Part shown: positions 7,190-13,685 of the stretch, piece by piece
How the letters are laid out: every line of letters begins with the position of its first letter
How positions within the stretch are numbered: the first letter of the stretch is position 1
Origin: Levilactobacillus wangkuiensis
Lineage (GTDB): Bacteria; Bacillota; Bacilli; Lactobacillales; Lactobacillaceae
Reading direction: 5' to 3'
DNA length: 44,906 bases
Assembly (NCBI RefSeq): GCF_016861605.1
Contig: NZ_BOLM01000020.1
Coordinates: forward strand, 1 to 44,906
Made by a program: the position numbers and the translations under genes
Notes under the pieces: model-generated
The model's input: the letters and a program-made list of their open reading frames with translations, nothing else
Database searches by the model: none
Told to the model about the DNA's origin: nothing

Positions 7190-8286
7190 GCATTTTTGTT
7201 AAAGCAAGCACCACCAGTGGCACTCATGATCCAGTGGCTGACGCCTTGGTTAGTCTGTCTAGTAATGACCCCTATACGTTTGTAAGCGCGGCGGTTTTAC
7301 GGAATAGCGATATTTATGCGGCCATTAATATTATCGCCAGTGATATTGCCAGCAACCCGATCGTTTGTGATACGGCCATTTTTAATACCATGATTAATCA
7401 GAACCCGAATAGCAATATGGATGGTTACCATTTTAAATACGCCTTGGCGGCCAATCTGCTTCTCAATGGCAATAGTTTCGCGGAGATTTTACCTAATCAC
7501 ACCCTGAAACTGATTCCCAACAATCAATTGGTGGTTGAGCAAGACGATGTGAGCGGCAAGCTGACCTATACTTATACGCCAACCAGTGGAACGTGTCGTC
7601 AGATCGCGCCTGATAATATCTTGCATTTCAAATATTTCACCAAAGACGGGGTATCGGGGATCAGTCCACTATATGCCTTGAAAGATGAGCGCCAGATTCA
7701 GTCGGCCGGCAATAAATTGCTAACCGGCTTTTTTACTGCCGGCGTGCACGGCACCACCATTGTTAAATTACACCAAACGGACTTAGGCAAAGAAGCCAAA
7801 GAAAACGTCCGAAAACAGTTTGATGAAACGACCACCGGAGAAAATGCGGTCAATACGATTGTCACTGATGATGGTATGGATATTAGTAATCTGCCCTTAA
7901 ATACCGATGTGTTAAAACTTGTGAACTCGAATGACTGGACGACCCGGCAAATTGCTAAAGCCTTTGGCTTGCCACCAGAGCGCTTAGGGGTAGAAAACGA
8001 TCATTCTAACCAAGAGCAAAGTGGCGTGCAGTATCTACAAGGGACGTTACAGCATTACTTCGATAGCTTCACCAGCGAGCTGTCGTTCAAGCTTGGTCAT
8101 GACTTCACGTTCAATACGGACAAATTATTGAGCCTTGATCCGCAGACCCAGCAAGCCCAAGCGGTGGCTGGATTTACGGGCGGCGTTATGAGCCGCAATG
8201 AAGCCCGGGCCAAGATTGGCCTGCCACCAACTGATGATGGTGATATTTTCTTAAATTTACAAAAGAATGGAGTGACTAATTCATGA
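7186..8286 (+). CDS. Phage portal protein (HK97 family)
   Basis: Forms the dodecameric ring through which DNA enters the head and to which the connector attaches. The sequence shows typical portal blocks: AAVLRNSDIYAAINIIASDIAS near the N-terminus, LAANLLLNGNSFAEIL, NILHFKYFTKDGVSGISPL, and the hallmark WTTRQIAKAFGLPPERLG near residues 246-263. A perfect AAAGGAGGTG precedes the ATG. At 366 residues it is a short but normal HK97-type portal. It overlaps the previous gene and the protease-capsid gene by 4 nt each, so translation of the head operon is tightly coupled. Confidence 0.93.
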   Translation: MSIFVKASTTSGTHDPVADALVSLSSNDPYTFVSAAVLRNSDIYAAINIIASDIASNPIVCDTAIFNTMINQNPNSNMDGYHFKYALAANLLLNGNSFAEILPNHTLKLIPNNQLVVEQDDVSGKLTYTYTPTSGTCRQIAPDNILHFKYFTKDGVSGISPLYALKDERQIQSAGNKLLTGFFTAGVHGTTIVKLHQTDLGKEAKENVRKQFDETTTGENAVNTIVTDDGMDISNLPLNTDVLKLVNSNDWTTRQIAKAFGLPPERLGVENDHSNQEQSGVQYLQGTLQHYFDSFTSELSFKLGHDFTFNTDKLLSLDPQTQQAQAVAGFTGGVMSRNEARAKIGLPPTDDGDIFLNLQKNGVTNS

Positions 8287-9818
8287 AACAAGACCGACGG
8301 TTAACGATTGACGCCGAATTGCGAGCACAAACGCCGCAGTCAGAAACACCCGAAGACGGGCCAGCTGAAAATTCAGCAGACCCGCAACCTAAAGATTCCC
8401 AAACAAGCAAGGGGAAAACGATTAGTGGTTATGCCATTGTGTGGAACTCACCAAGTAAAGATTTAGGTGGTTTTACCGAGATTGTAACCCCCAAGGCGCT
8501 TGATGGTGTCGATTTATCAAACGTTCTTATGCTCAACAACCACGACTACACTCAAGTGTTAGCCAGCGTCAAGGCGGGCACGCTGACGCTAGAAACAGAC
8601 GACAAGGGGCTACATTTCATCGCCCAGTTACCGAATACGTCGTTTGCTAATGATGTCTATGAAGAAGTTCAAAGCGGGAACGTTGATTCCTGCTCGTTTG
8701 GCTTTGATAGTGATGATGATACCGACGAATGGACTAAAGATGATGGCGGTAATATCACGCGCACCATTAATCAAGTTAAGAGCTTGTTCGATGTGTCAGT
8801 GGTGGCTGTTCCTGCTTACGACGATACGAATGTACAAGTTGATACCCGTAGCTATGAAAAATTTATCAATCAAGAAAAGGAGCCTGATGATATGGCAAAG
8901 CAAACAATTATTGATCCAAACACGAATGAAGATGACAACAAGACCGGTGTTCCTGCCTTTGAAGCTTATGTACGAAGCCACGGTGAAACCCGAGATGGTT
9001 TGAATACGAGTGGTGCCAGTGCTGTTATTCCCAAGGAACTCATTACCCCCGTTTTCCAATTAAAGCAATCCACCTACAATCTCGCCCAATATGCGACGGT
9101 TAAGCAAGTTTCTAGTGGTTCTGGAACTTATCCTATCTCGACTAGTCGACAAGCAGCCGTACTGGCCACCAAGGAAGAACTAGCGGACATTGCGGACGTT
9201 GACGCGAATATGTTTACGGAAGTGCCATTTGATGTGAAGACCCGGGCGGGTAAGATTGCTTTATCTAATGAAGTGGTGGAAGACGCCGAAGTTGATATTG
9301 TCAGCGAAGTTAAAACCCAATTACAACAATTGGTTGATAACACGGACAACACGCAGATCATGGGACTGTTAACGGGTAGTAGCTTTGCTAAAGCAACGGC
9401 CACCAGTATTGATGATCTCAAAAAGATTTTCAACGTGACGTTAGATCCCGCCTTGACCAAGATGTGGCTAGTGAACCAATCCGGGTTTAATTATCTTGAT
9501 ACTTTGAAAGATAGTGAGGGTCGTTACCTATTGCAACCTAATCCAACGGCGCCAAGCGGCTTTACCTTGTTAGGGGCTCCGGTCGTCATGATCAGTGATA
9601 AGTTATTGGCCAACAATGCTGACGGCACATTCCCAATGATCGCGGGTGATTTGTCACAAGCGGTGGCGGTCTTCCGGCGCAACCAAGTAACCGCCCAATG
9701 GGATAAGTTCGACCAATTCAGCCAAGGATTATCAGTGATCGTGCGAAACGATTATGAAGTGATTGATAAGTCTGCCGCGGTTAATGTGGCACTAGGAACA
9801 GCAACCAGCGGTAAATAG
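8283..9818 (+). CDS. Fused HK97-type prohead protease and major capsid protein
   Basis: A single 511-residue frame joins two head proteins. The N-terminal part (about 40-185) is an HK97-family prohead protease, with ISGYAIVWN, the likely catalytic histidine in LNNHDY (about H87) and the serine region VDSCSFGF (about 135). The C-terminal part (from about 204) is an HK97-fold capsid protein: AFEAYVRSH, GASAVIPKEL, EVPFDVKTRAGKIALSNEVVED and the C-terminal P-domain. A stretch of charged and polar residues (EKEPDDMAKQ, DPNTNEDDN) lies between them. An internal ribosome site and in-frame ATG at 8892 could give a separate capsid of 308 residues. Protease-capsid fusions are known in some satellites and prophages. 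Codon use matches the neighbouring head genes. Confidence 0.92.
   Translation: MKQDRRLTIDAELRAQTPQSETPEDGPAENSADPQPKDSQTSKGKTISGYAIVWNSPSKDLGGFTEIVTPKALDGVDLSNVLMLNNHDYTQVLASVKAGTLTLETDDKGLHFIAQLPNTSFANDVYEEVQSGNVDSCSFGFDSDDDTDEWTKDDGGNITRTINQVKSLFDVSVVAVPAYDDTNVQVDTRSYEKFINQEKEPDDMAKQTIIDPNTNEDDNKTGVPAFEAYVRSHGETRDGLNTSGASAVIPKELITPVFQLKQSTYNLAQYATVKQVSSGSGTYPISTSRQAAVLATKEELADIADVDANMFTEVPFDVKTRAGKIALSNEVVEDAEVDIVSEVKTQLQQLVDNTDNTQIMGLLTGSSFAKATATSIDDLKKIFNVTLDPALTKMWLVNQSGFNYLDTLKDSEGRYLLQPNPTAPSGFTLLGAPVVMISDKLLANNADGTFPMIAGDLSQAVAVFRRNQVTAQWDKFDQFSQGLSVIVRNDYEVIDKSAAVNVALGTATSGK
8876..8894 (+). promoter_or_regulatory. Internal ribosome binding site inside the protease-capsid fusion
   Basis: AAAGGAG at 8876-8882 lies 9 nt before an in-frame ATG at 8892-8894 (MAKQTIIDPN), exactly at the boundary between the protease and capsid parts. 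It could provide free capsid protein in excess of the fusion. Confidence 0.65.
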
Positions 9819-9853
9819 AAGAACATAAGGGGGAGCCATTTTGGACACCCCTG

Positions 9854-9884
9854 TTACATAATGATGGACGTTGTATGCTATTAT
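9854..9884 (+). promoter_or_regulatory. Promoter of the DUF1304 gene
   Basis: An extended -10 element, TGC-TATTAT (9876-9884), with a weak -35 TTACAT at 9854-9859 (19-bp spacer). Transcription would start near 9891, in the 99-bp gap between the capsid and DUF1304 genes. It supports independent expression of this inserted gene. Confidence 0.5.
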
Positions 9885-9917
9885 TGACTTAAACAAAAAA
9901 TAGAGGAATGATAAAAA

Positions 9918-10292
9918 TTGAAAATGATTAGTGACGTATTAGTTTTTGCAGTGGCATTAGAGGCACTTTTTATCATGGTGCTAGAAATGTTTTTGACACA
10001 AACAAAGATTGCTAGAAATGCTTTTGATTTGCCAAAAGAGTATTTATCACAAGAAAAGGTGCAAGTAAGTATGGCTAATCAGGGATTATATAATGGTTTT
10101 ATTGGTGTTGGAATACTATTGTCCATGCTTGTATTTCCTAATGAACTTAGAATATGGAACTTATATCTCTTTGTTGGTTTTGTCGTGGTTGCCGCTATAT
10201 ACGGGGCCTTTACAGCGAATAAAAAGATTATTTTTTCTCAAGGACTACCAGCTATACTTGCGCTTGTAGCATTGATTTTGTCTAATAGTTAG
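9918..10292 (+). CDS. DUF1304 membrane protein, inserted in the head operon (moron-like)
   Basis: A 124-residue protein with four predicted membrane helices. It matches the DUF1304 family (PF06993) by the pattern VALEALFIMVLEMF, then the ANQGLYNGFIGVGIL block, the VVAAIYGAFTANKKII block and QGLPAILALVALIL. DUF1304 proteins are usually chromosomal membrane proteins of unknown function and are not known as head components. The start is TTG 9918 with AGAGG 11 nt upstream; ATG 9924 is the alternative. The gene and its flank look more AT-rich than the head genes around it and it has its own promoter, so it seems to be cargo placed between the capsid and connector genes. A role in host fitness or in excluding phages is possible but not shown. 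Confidence 0.85.
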   Translation: MKMISDVLVFAVALEALFIMVLEMFLTQTKIARNAFDLPKEYLSQEKVQVSMANQGLYNGFIGVGILLSMLVFPNELRIWNLYLFVGFVVVAAIYGAFTANKKIIFSQGLPAILALVALILSNS

Positions 10293-10306
10293 AAAGGAGT
10301 TTTTTT

Positions 10307-10576
10307 ATGGCAGTGACGGTTGATGATATTAAAACCAGCTTACGCTTGGATTTGACCGAAGATGATGCCTTAATTCAAGGCTACTTAGATTCTGCTAAGG
10401 AATATATTCAGACCGCTGTTAGCACTACGGCTGTCTTAGCCCAATATAAGCAATATGATTTTGCGGTGTCGTTGCTAACGCAATTCTGGTATCAAAACCG
10501 GGTGGTGGATATGAAACAGACCCCTTACCAAGTGGTTAGCATGATCCAGCAACTCCGTGGGCTGACAAGCGAATAA
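10307..10576 (+). CDS. Head-tail connector protein (gp6-like)
   Basis: An 89-residue, mostly helical protein of the HK97 gp6 / SPP1 gp15-like connector family (PF05135). Typical features are the start VTVDDIKTSLRLDLTEDDALIQGYLDSAKEYI and the FAVSLLTQFWYQNR block. It forms a ring below the portal. AGAAAGGAG precedes the start. It is the last recognisable structural gene; no head-tail joining genes, tail genes or tape measure follow, so virions would depend on a helper's tail. The closure protein that normally follows it is at 3324-3665 instead. Confidence 0.85.
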   Translation: MAVTVDDIKTSLRLDLTEDDALIQGYLDSAKEYIQTAVSTTAVLAQYKQYDFAVSLLTQFWYQNRVVDMKQTPYQVVSMIQQLRGLTSE

Positions 10577-10588
10577 AAAGTGTTGATG

Positions 10589-10708
10589 AATTAATTTCAT
10601 TTAAAAATACAATAGGTGAAATTAATTGAACAAAATGTTATAATATAGGTGTCCTTAGTAATTCATTTAATTCATTGTTAGTAAGGGAGCCGCAAATTGC
10701 GACTCCCT
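10589..10708 (+). promoter_or_regulatory. Promoter with overlapping inverted repeat, then a leader hairpin
   Basis: An 11-bp inverted repeat (AATTAATTTCA 10589-10599, TGAAATTAATT 10617-10627) lies just upstream of an extended -10 TGT-TATAAT (10636-10644). Transcription would start near 10651. The transcript would contain an imperfect hairpin at 10652-10686 and a strong one at 10684-10708 (AGGGAG/CTCCCT with CGCA/TGCG). The repeat could be an operator; the hairpins could attenuate or form a small RNA ahead of the regulator gene. Confidence 0.6.
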
Positions 10709-10724
10709 CTCCTTATACATATAT

Positions 10725-11120
10725 TTGGAATCAGAAAGCGTGGTTCCAATGCGTCAAGATATTAAGAAGATACGTAATTTATTAAAAGAGTATGCCAAAC
10801 TAAAACAGGAAATTCGGACGTTTAATCAGGTATCTAGCCCGGTTTTAAGTGTGGCTCCTAGTCACAGTGGCGGCAATGGCGTTGAAACTAGCCTCATTAA
10901 CTATGTTGACCTATCTTATCAGTTAAAAGAGGTCGAGGACGCGTTAAATGCGATCCATGATCCGCAGTATCAATTTATCCTGCATGATTACATCATTGAG
11001 AAACGTTTTACCCGAAGCGAGGCTTGCGAGCGATTGTCCGTTAGTGTTAGCAAGTTTAACTACATGAAGAATTGTGCACTTGAATTATTTAGGGTTGCAT
11101 ACATCGAATTAAAGTGTTAA
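10725..11120 (+). CDS. ArpU/RinA-like phage transcriptional regulator
   Basis: A 131-residue protein with an N-terminal helical region (IRNLLKEYAKLKQEIRTF) and a C-terminal part that looks like sigma-factor region 4: LHDYIIEKRFTRSEACERLSVSVSKFNYMKNCALELF, a helix-turn-helix. Small proteins with this arrangement (ArpU, RinA and DUF1492 types) activate late genes for packaging and lysis in Gram-positive phages. The start is uncertain: TTG 10725 has no clear ribosome site, and ATG 10749 follows a 7-bp hairpin. It could switch on the island's packaging genes, or respond to helper infection. The operator-like promoter upstream supports regulation of this gene itself. Confidence 0.6.
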   Translation: MESESVVPMRQDIKKIRNLLKEYAKLKQEIRTFNQVSSPVLSVAPSHSGGNGVETSLINYVDLSYQLKEVEDALNAIHDPQYQFILHDYIIEKRFTRSEACERLSVSVSKFNYMKNCALELFRVAYIELKC

Positions 11121-11131
11121 AGTTAGTTAAA

Positions 11132-11160
11132 TTGACATGTTCGGAAGTTATAAGTATCAT
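11132..11160 (+). promoter_or_regulatory. Promoter of the cold-shock gene
   Basis: Consensus TTGACA (11132-11137), a 17-bp spacer and TATCAT (11155-11160). The predicted leader is about 70 nt, as is usual for cold-shock mRNAs, and ends in AGGAGG before the start. Confidence 0.75.
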
Positions 11161-11238
11161 TCATCTTTGCTATCTATTATTTTCTTAGATGTTAATTCAA
11201 TTTGGTTACTTTGGTTTGATTCCTAGGAGGATATATAT

Positions 11239-11439
11239 ATGCAAAATGGTACTGTAAAATGGTTTAATGCTGATAAGGGCTTTGGGTTTATCACTGGTTC
11301 AGATGATAAAGATGTATTCGTACACTTTTCAGCAATTCAAACTGACGGTTTTAAGAGTCTTGACGATGGGCAAAAAGTTAGTTACGATGTTGAACAAGGC
11401 GATCGAGGACCTCAAGCGACTAATGTTGTTCCACAATAA
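11239..11439 (+). CDS. Cold-shock protein (CspA family)
   Basis: A 66-residue single cold-shock domain. RNP1 is GFGFI and RNP2 is DVFVHF; the start [18 protein letters not shown] is typical. The family binds single-stranded RNA and DNA and helps melt structured RNA. CTAGGAGG precedes the ATG, and the gene has its own promoter and terminator, so it is a self-contained unit. It sits between island regulatory genes and the island's right end. The same kind of gene is found in other lactobacillar prophages and islands. Whether it serves the island (for example, folding of the structured RNA upstream of terS) or the host is unknown. Confidence 0.93.
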   Translation: MQNGTVKWFNADKGFGFITGSDDKDVFVHFSAIQTDGFKSLDDGQKVSYDVEQGDRGPQATNVVPQ

Positions 11440-11456
11440 TTTGTCTAATATTATGA

Positions 11457-11488
11457 AGAACTGCTTTTGATGGAGCAGTTCTTTTTTA
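11457..11488 (+). terminator. Terminator of the cold-shock gene
   Basis: Perfect 9-bp stem AGAACTGCT/AGCAGTTCT with an 8-nt loop, followed by TTTTTT. Confidence 0.9.
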
Positions 11489-11519
11489 TTAAAGGCATAC
11501 AGGAAAGCAATGTGATAAT

Positions 11520-11741
11520 ATGGATTTTATAGATGTTTATGGCATTAATCACGAAAATTGTACGCTTGTTACACCAACTAGAGAGTACAGTCGAATCAAC
11601 ATATTCATGGATTCAGTTGGGCGAAGATTTGTAGCTATGAGTCCTGATCCTGTACCTAGTAAATATGGCTCAGTAAATAGTCATTGGAAACGTGGCCGGC
11701 CATCTGAAGCACCGAAAGATTATTTTTATATTGATAAATAA
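11520..11741 (+). CDS. Hypothetical protein, 73 aa, at the island's right end
   Basis: Not recognised. The product (MDFIDVYGINHENCTLV, later SVGRRFVAMSPDPVPSKYG and HWKRGRPSEAPKDYFYIDK) is soluble and basic towards the C-terminus. An AGGAAAG ribosome site lies about 12 nt upstream, somewhat far. It is followed by a pair of terminator hairpins. It is probably the last gene of the island. No domain can be assigned. Confidence 0.55.
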   Translation: MDFIDVYGINHENCTLVTPTREYSRINIFMDSVGRRFVAMSPDPVPSKYGSVNSHWKRGRPSEAPKDYFYIDK

Positions 11742-11745
11742 AAAA

Positions 11746-11770
11746 ACTGTTAACCGATGAAGTTAACAGT
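11746..11770 (-). terminator. Hairpin oriented as a terminator for the minus strand
   Basis: Perfect 9-bp stem ACTGTTAAC/GTTAACAGT with A-residues before it on the plus strand, so the T-run is on the minus strand. It would stop transcription entering the island from the right. Confidence 0.65.
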
Positions 11771-11793
11771 CACTGCCCCGCGCAAGTATGAAG

Positions 11794-11816
11794 CCACCGG
11801 AAACGGTGGTTTTTTT
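11794..11816 (+). terminator. Terminator at the island's right end
   Basis: 6-bp GC-rich stem CCACCG/CGGTGG with a GAAA tetraloop, then seven T residues. It ends transcription from the island genes upstream. Confidence 0.85.
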
Positions 11817-11821
11817 GTAAA

Positions 11822-11842
11822 GTAAGCCAAATGGTAAGCCAA
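11822..11842. repeat. Direct repeat GTAAGCCAA x2, candidate integrase arm site / right attachment region
   Basis: GTAAGCCAA occurs at 11822-11830 and 11834-11842, 12 bp apart, just outside the last island terminator. Tandem short repeats near an island end are typical of integrase arm-type sites. The left end of the island is not in the window, so the attachment core cannot be confirmed by comparison. No tRNA gene is seen here. Confidence 0.4.
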
Positions 11843-11945
11843 CCATTATTTACTAAGCGTTAAAACCATTGCTATCATTGGTGTGTAGGCATTTATAAAG
11901 AAGTGGGGGTCATTCCCAGTATACCCAATAGTAGTTTTGCATTAG

Positions 11946-11988
11946 TCGCTATTAGACCTCACGGGGGTTGATATAGCGGCTTTTTTAG
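11946..11988 (+). terminator. Terminator in the island-chromosome junction
   Basis: 8-bp stem GTCGCTAT/ATAGCGGC with one G-T pair, a loop of about 18 nt, and TTTTTT. It may belong to the host gene into whose end the island integrated, or be part of the island end. The remaining 12,000-12,200 stretch holds no convincing gene. Confidence 0.6.
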
Positions 11989-12200
11989 TACATTGGGCCT
12001 CGCATTGGTTTCTGTGGATAACCACGAAAACGTAGTCAAACCGGAGCCACTTTTTGCACCTCATTTCAGACAACCGAAACGCCGGGCAACTTTCCTGCTT
12101 ACACCGTTTTGAATCACACTTTCGTGGACAAGAGGCTAGAACTATACAGGGCGGCAATGGGTAGCTAAATTGTTCTTCTTAGTTTGCGAAAAATTTTTCC

Positions 12201-12524
12201 CTATACCCAAACCAAAAACAACATTAAGCAGAAAACAATTATTCTAACGATGTGATGTTTTAAATGAAAATTATTAATCGCAATTCCATGCATAATGGCA
12301 GCACCGATAAGAATAATAGCGGCACAAGTGACAGCAATCTTAATTTCCGTTGAAGTGCCTAGAAAAAGAAATACAGCAATAAGTAATGGGCTAAGTAAAT
12401 TAAAAGCTCCGGACACTTTCAGCAAACCATTACCACTGACATACGCCTTAAAGTTTGCTAATGTTGCAATCCCCATCAAAATTGAAAATACTAAAATTGC
12501 GTACTCAACTATAACATTTAACAT
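12201..12524 (-). CDS. Small hypothetical membrane protein, four helices
   Basis: A 107-residue protein made almost wholly of hydrophobic segments (IVEYAILVFSILMGIATLA, LLSPLLIAVFLFLG, IKIAVTCAAIILIGAAIMHG, IVRIIVFCLMLFLVW) with a short basic loop HLKHH. A GAGGAGGA ribosome site precedes the ATG. I do not recognise the family; topology alone does not tell function. It is likely a chromosomal gene just outside the island. The stretch upstream on the minus strand (12,530-12,735) encodes another hydrophobic piece in a broken frame, so a second membrane gene may have decayed here. Confidence 0.7.
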   Translation of the reverse strand: MLNVIVEYAILVFSILMGIATLANFKAYVSGNGLLKVSGAFNLLSPLLIAVFLFLGTSTEIKIAVTCAAIILIGAAIMHGIAINNFHLKHHIVRIIVFCLMLFLVWV

Positions 12525-12734
12525 ATAAAGTCCTCCTCATCAGGATGAGCAGAATGCCATTTCTAGCCAACAAAACAAACGCCACTAACATTAAAAAGAG
12601 TATACCCCAGATCACAGAAATCACTGGAATAGTGGCTTCTGATAGTTAAAAAACCAAATAAAAAGACCATCAAAGGCCCTAAACAGCAGCAGCCTTCAAT
12701 CGCCTGTAAAATAAATAATATTGTAACGTAAAAA

Positions 12735-13397
12735 TTATAGCTTGAATAAATGGGGCTTGCCGTAGTACCAGCCTTGTCGCAGGTCCAATTCTAGGTCGTT
12801 AGCCATTTCGTCTTCCTCGGCGTTTTCCACGCCTTCAAGAATGAGCCGAAGCTTGTATTCTTGGGCAATCTTCTTCCAAAATTTTAAGTGTTCTGGAATT
12901 TCATCGGCACGGCCCTCTGCCCGGAAGTTTTGCATAGCAAATTTGATCTCACTGGCGTAGGGGAGGACCGGCTTCAGGTGGTCATACGAGTTGACCCCGG
13001 TGCTGATGTCGTCCAGGCTCAGTTGAATGCCGTGATCATCGAAGAAGTGGACCTGTTCGATGAGTTGTTCGTTGGTGACGGCCTTGTCGGTTTCTTCTTC
13101 AGTAACTTCCAAGACTAAATTTACGGGATAAATCTGTTGTTGCGCGGCGACGATTGCTTTAGCAATCGTGCAGTCGATGAATTGATGCTGATTGACGTTA
13201 AATGAAACGGAGCCAATCTTAAGCCGCAATTTTTGCGCGGTCCGCTTCATCAAGTCGGCCTGAATGTCGATGGGAATGGATTCGAAGTCTTTGGGTAGGA
13301 CCCATTTGTCATCGACCTGTTGGCGGATCAATAATTCGTAACCAATCAACGAATTGTTGGAAACATCTAGCTGTGGCTGAAGAAAATAACGGTACAT
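12735..13397 (-). CDS. EAL-domain c-di-GMP phosphodiesterase
   Basis: A stand-alone EAL domain (220 residues) that would hydrolyse c-di-GMP to pGpG. The first motif is YELLIR (ELL instead of EAL). The others are present: FNVNQHQ (Asn), LVLEVTEEE (E-x-x-E), LDDISTG (DD pair), EIKFAM (Lys), LEGVEN (Glu) and LRQGWYYGKP (Gln, QG...P). The metal and catalytic residues appear intact, so the enzyme may be active; the L in ELL is a known natural variant. No sensor or membrane segment, so it is cytoplasmic. AAGGAGG precedes the start. It is divergent from a membrane-bound GGDEF cyclase 288 bp away, so the two probably form one signalling unit. Confidence 0.88.
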   Translation of the reverse strand: MYRYFLQPQLDVSNNSLIGYELLIRQQVDDKWVLPKDFESIPIDIQADLMKRTAQKLRLKIGSVSFNVNQHQFIDCTIAKAIVAAQQQIYPVNLVLEVTEEETDKAVTNEQLIEQVHFFDDHGIQLSLDDISTGVNSYDHLKPVLPYASEIKFAMQNFRAEGRADEIPEHLKFWKKIAQEYKLRLILEGVENAEEDEMANDLELDLRQGWYYGKPHLFKL

Positions 13398-13637
13398 GGT
13401 AATCAGGTCCTCCTTCCAAAGTGTCTGCTCCTATCATACTTTATTTTGACGAAATGGGATAGGGGGCAAAGACAAAAAATGTCGATAGGGGCTGACTACA
13501 AAAACGGCTAATCGTTCAACCCCTGACATATTAATTTATATAAAGCCCTATGGATTTATTATATAAAATGTTCTATAGTGGGTGCTATGAATTAATTATT
13601 GCGTTATACTTAAGCGTAAGTTAATTTACTAACAGCG

Positions 13638-13653
13638 ACTGGTTTTTACCAGT
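13638..13653. promoter_or_regulatory. Palindrome in the leader of the GGDEF gene
   Basis: ACTGG-TTTTTA-CCAGT, a 5-bp stem, lies 32 nt before the cyclase start in the 288-bp divergent region. A weak TATACT box is at 13605-13610. It could be an operator or a leader hairpin. Confidence 0.35.
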
Positions 13654-13685
13654 TAATTCATTGAAAAAACAAGGAGACTGATTCC

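Noticed and set aside
11942-12157. Minus-strand frame of 71 codons, cysteine-rich
   Set aside because: Overlaps a terminator, has no ribosome site and no recognisable domain.
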